Shown in pieces: positions 61,990-64,000 of a DNA stretch of 64,000 nt. The stretch comes from Fragilaria crotonensis. Its lineage: Eukaryota; Bacillariophyta; Fragilariophyceae; Fragilariales; Fragilariaceae. The DNA is taken from NCBI GenBank assembly GCA_022925895.1, contig JAKSYS010000180.1, positions 1 through 64,000 on the forward strand, in the 5' to 3' direction. The notes under the pieces were generated by a model. The model saw only the letters and a program-made list of their open reading frames with translations. It did no database searches and was not told where the DNA came from. The position numbers and the translations under genes are program-made. The number at the start of each line of letters is the position of its first letter. Position 1 is the stretch's first letter.

Positions 61990-64000
61990 TTGATTGCTCA
62001 GGTGCTCCTTCCCCAGGGCGGTGAAGCCAAGAAGGCAACCGTCATTGGGAGGAAGCGCGACCATGATGGTCGGCCGATTGGCAAGCGTCACGCAAACCCG
62101 TTGTTGGATACTCGCTTATACGAGGTGGAATTCCCTGACGGTTCGACAGAAGCAATTGCGGCTAACCTGATCGCGGAGAACATGCTGTCCCAGGTTGATG
62201 ACGAGGGACGAAGCTATTCTGTGTTGAGTGAGATTGTCGACCATCGGACTAATGGCCACGCTATTTCAAAGGATGATGGCTTCGTGGAAGACCGATATGG
62301 TAAGAGGCATCCGCGAATCACTACGCGAGGCTGGGATTTGCAAGTCGAGTGGCGCGATGGTTCAACGACCTGGGTTCCATTGTCAGAATTGAAGGAGTCA
62401 AACCCGGTGGAGGTCGCGGAGTATGCTGTCGCCAACAAGATTGCTGAAGAACCGGCATTTGCTTGGTGGGTACGCAAGGCTCTGCGCAAACGGGATCGAA
62501 TCATAAAGAAGGTCAAGGCCAGATACTGGGCTAAGACGCATAAGTTCGGAATTGAACTGCCGAAGACGGTGGCGGAGGCCCTTAAGATCGATGAACGAAC
62601 GGGGACCGACTTTTGGAGAAAGGCGATCGAGCAGGAAATGAAGAATGTTATGCCGGCATTCGAGTTCATTGACGGCGACGAAGCGCCCAAGTTCTACAAA
62701 AAGATTGACTGCCACATGATCTTTGATGTCAAAATGGATTTGACGAGAAAGGCGCGTTTGGTTGCCGGAGGGCATCAAACTGATCCGCCGAAAGAGTCAA
62801 CATATTCAAGTGTTGTTTCACGCGACAGCATAAGGATTGCTTTCACGTTGGCAGCGCTGAATGACTTGGATGTCCTTTCTGCCGATGTGCAAGGGGCATA
62901 CCTGAATGCTCCTACGAAGGAGAAGGTCTACACAATCGCAGGGTTGGAATTTGGAGCGGACAAAGTTGGCCGACCAGTTCTTATTGTCCGAGCGCTTTAT
63001 GGTCTTAAGTCAAGTGGTGCTCGATGGCGAGACCACATGGCATCCACGTTACGCGAAGGAGGCTTTGTCAGCTGCAAAGGTGATCCTGACGTGGATGAGA
63101 CCTAAGGTGAAGCCGAATGGGGACAAGTACTGGGAGTATGTCCTTTGCTATGTGGATGACATTCTTTGCATCTCACATGAGCCACAAGTTGTGATGGACT
63201 ATCTTGCCTCCAAGTATACCTTGAAGAAAGGGAGTGTAAAGGAACCTGACGCTTACTTGGGCGCTGAAGTCAAGAAGTGGACAATTGATGGTGCAGAGAA
63301 CCCAACAAAGGTAAGATGGGCAATGTCGTCTGATCTTTATGTGAAACGGGCTGTGACCGAAGTTGAACGCGAGCTTGAGGAGATTGGTGAACGTCTGAGC
63401 ACGAAAGTGTCGACACCCATGAGTCAAGGTTACCGACCTGAAATTGACACTACTCCGGAGTTGGATGCAAAGCGTGCAAACTACTTCCAGGGTTTGATTG
63501 GGGTATTGCGTTGGATTTGCGAACTTGGTCGGATTGACATTCTGGTAGACGTTGCAATGTTGTCGCGTTTCCTGGCTTCTCCAAGGCGGGGACATCTTGA
63601 TCAGGCTTTCCATATCTTTGCATACTTGAAACGGTACAACAGGTCAAGCATGGTCTTCGACGATACGGAACCAGTGTTTGATGAGAGTCGCTTTCAAAAA
63701 TGTGATTGGAGCGAGTACTATCCTGGCGCGTGTGAAGCTTTACCGCCGGATGCGCCCGAAGTCCGGGGACAGTCGGTATCGATGAGTTGTTTTGTCGACG
63801 CTGACCACGCTGGTTGTCGCGTCACTCGTCGCTCTCATACTGGAGTCTTGATTTTTGTGAATCGAGCACCAATCCTTTGGTATTCGAAGCGACAGAACAC
63901 TGTTGAGGCTTCTACCTTTGGATCTGAGTTTATCGCTGCAAAGATTGCAGTCGAAATGGTTGAAGGGTTGCGTTACAAGCTGCGCATGATGGGCGTCCAA
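61990..64000 (+). pseudogene. Copia-5 reverse transcriptase and RNase H region (partial)
   Basis: Reverse transcriptase: MDLTRKARLVAGGHQ, YSSVVSRDSIRIAF, SADVQGAYLNAP (about 62730-62910) and CYVDDILCIS (about 63150). RNase H: SCFVDADHAGCRVTRRSHTG, APILWYSKRQNTVEAS and FGSEFIAAKIAVEMVEG up to the window edge. Confidence 0.82.

Larger units (their letters stand above)
57341..64000 (+). mobile_element. Copia-5 (Ty1/copia, related to Copia-4), runs off the window
   Basis: A plus-strand element. Copia-3 homology ends near 57340, an LTR with a TATA-like TTTTTATA (57483-57490) ends at about 57592, and the primer site follows. Then come a long leader, Gag (58649-60105), protease, integrase, reverse transcriptase and RNase H up to the window edge. 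The 3' LTR lies outside. It carries a few breaks. Age cannot be judged without the second LTR. Confidence 0.8.

Noticed and set aside
1-64000. tRNA, rRNA or ordinary host protein genes
   Set aside because: None was recognised on either strand; all long frames trace to mobile elements.

Overview
The window is an island of nested transposable elements with no convincing host gene, tRNA or rRNA. Several Ty1/copia lineages carry a DSHADTCVAG-type protease motif or a CoDi-like Gag, alongside tyrosine-recombinase (YR) retroelements, RNase H-bearing LINEs and a Plavaka/CACTA-like DNA transposon. This mix points to a diatom or close stramenopile; the organism is an inference from family resemblance, not from a marker gene.

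Left third (1-24.4 kb): a DNA transposon (DT-1, about 890-14068) has been split by LINE-A (3726-11360, 13-bp target duplication), by a tail-sharing retroposon (RP-C, 11445-12271, 17-bp duplication) and by a TA-flanked terminal-inverted-repeat element (MITE-1, 13086-13791). LINE-A is itself interrupted by YR-1 (6171-11228). A nearly complete LINE (LINE-B) follows: a 60-bp minisatellite, ORF1, and ORF2 with endonuclease, reverse transcriptase, RNase H and a zinc knuckle. ORF1 and ORF2 overlap as TAATG. LINE-A, LINE-B and RP-C end in the same structured 3' tail and an oligo-T run.

Middle third (24.4-45.9 kb): a chain of insertions four levels deep. YR-3 (from 24699) contains Copia-1 (26020-45310), which contains Copia-2 (30277-43453), which contains YR-2 (33334-40192). 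Target duplications mark the two copia insertions. YR-2 and YR-1 show the split direct repeat layout A1-body-B1-A2-B2 of PAT/Ngaro-like elements, with a cluster of three hairpins at one repeat junction.

Right third (45.9-64 kb): a second copy of the 3' part of the DNA transposon (DT-2, 45888-46638) abuts Copia-3 (46639 to about 57340, minus strand), which is split by Copia-4 (47538-54060, minus strand). Copia-5 (from about 57341, plus strand) appears to sit in the protease region of Copia-3 and runs off the window.

Comparing DT-1 and DT-2 gives two useful results: an empty site for MITE-1, and a small acidic reading frame downstream of the transposase whose differences are almost all synonymous. 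The LTR and YR elements are reported as fossils: family, limits, parts and relative age only.
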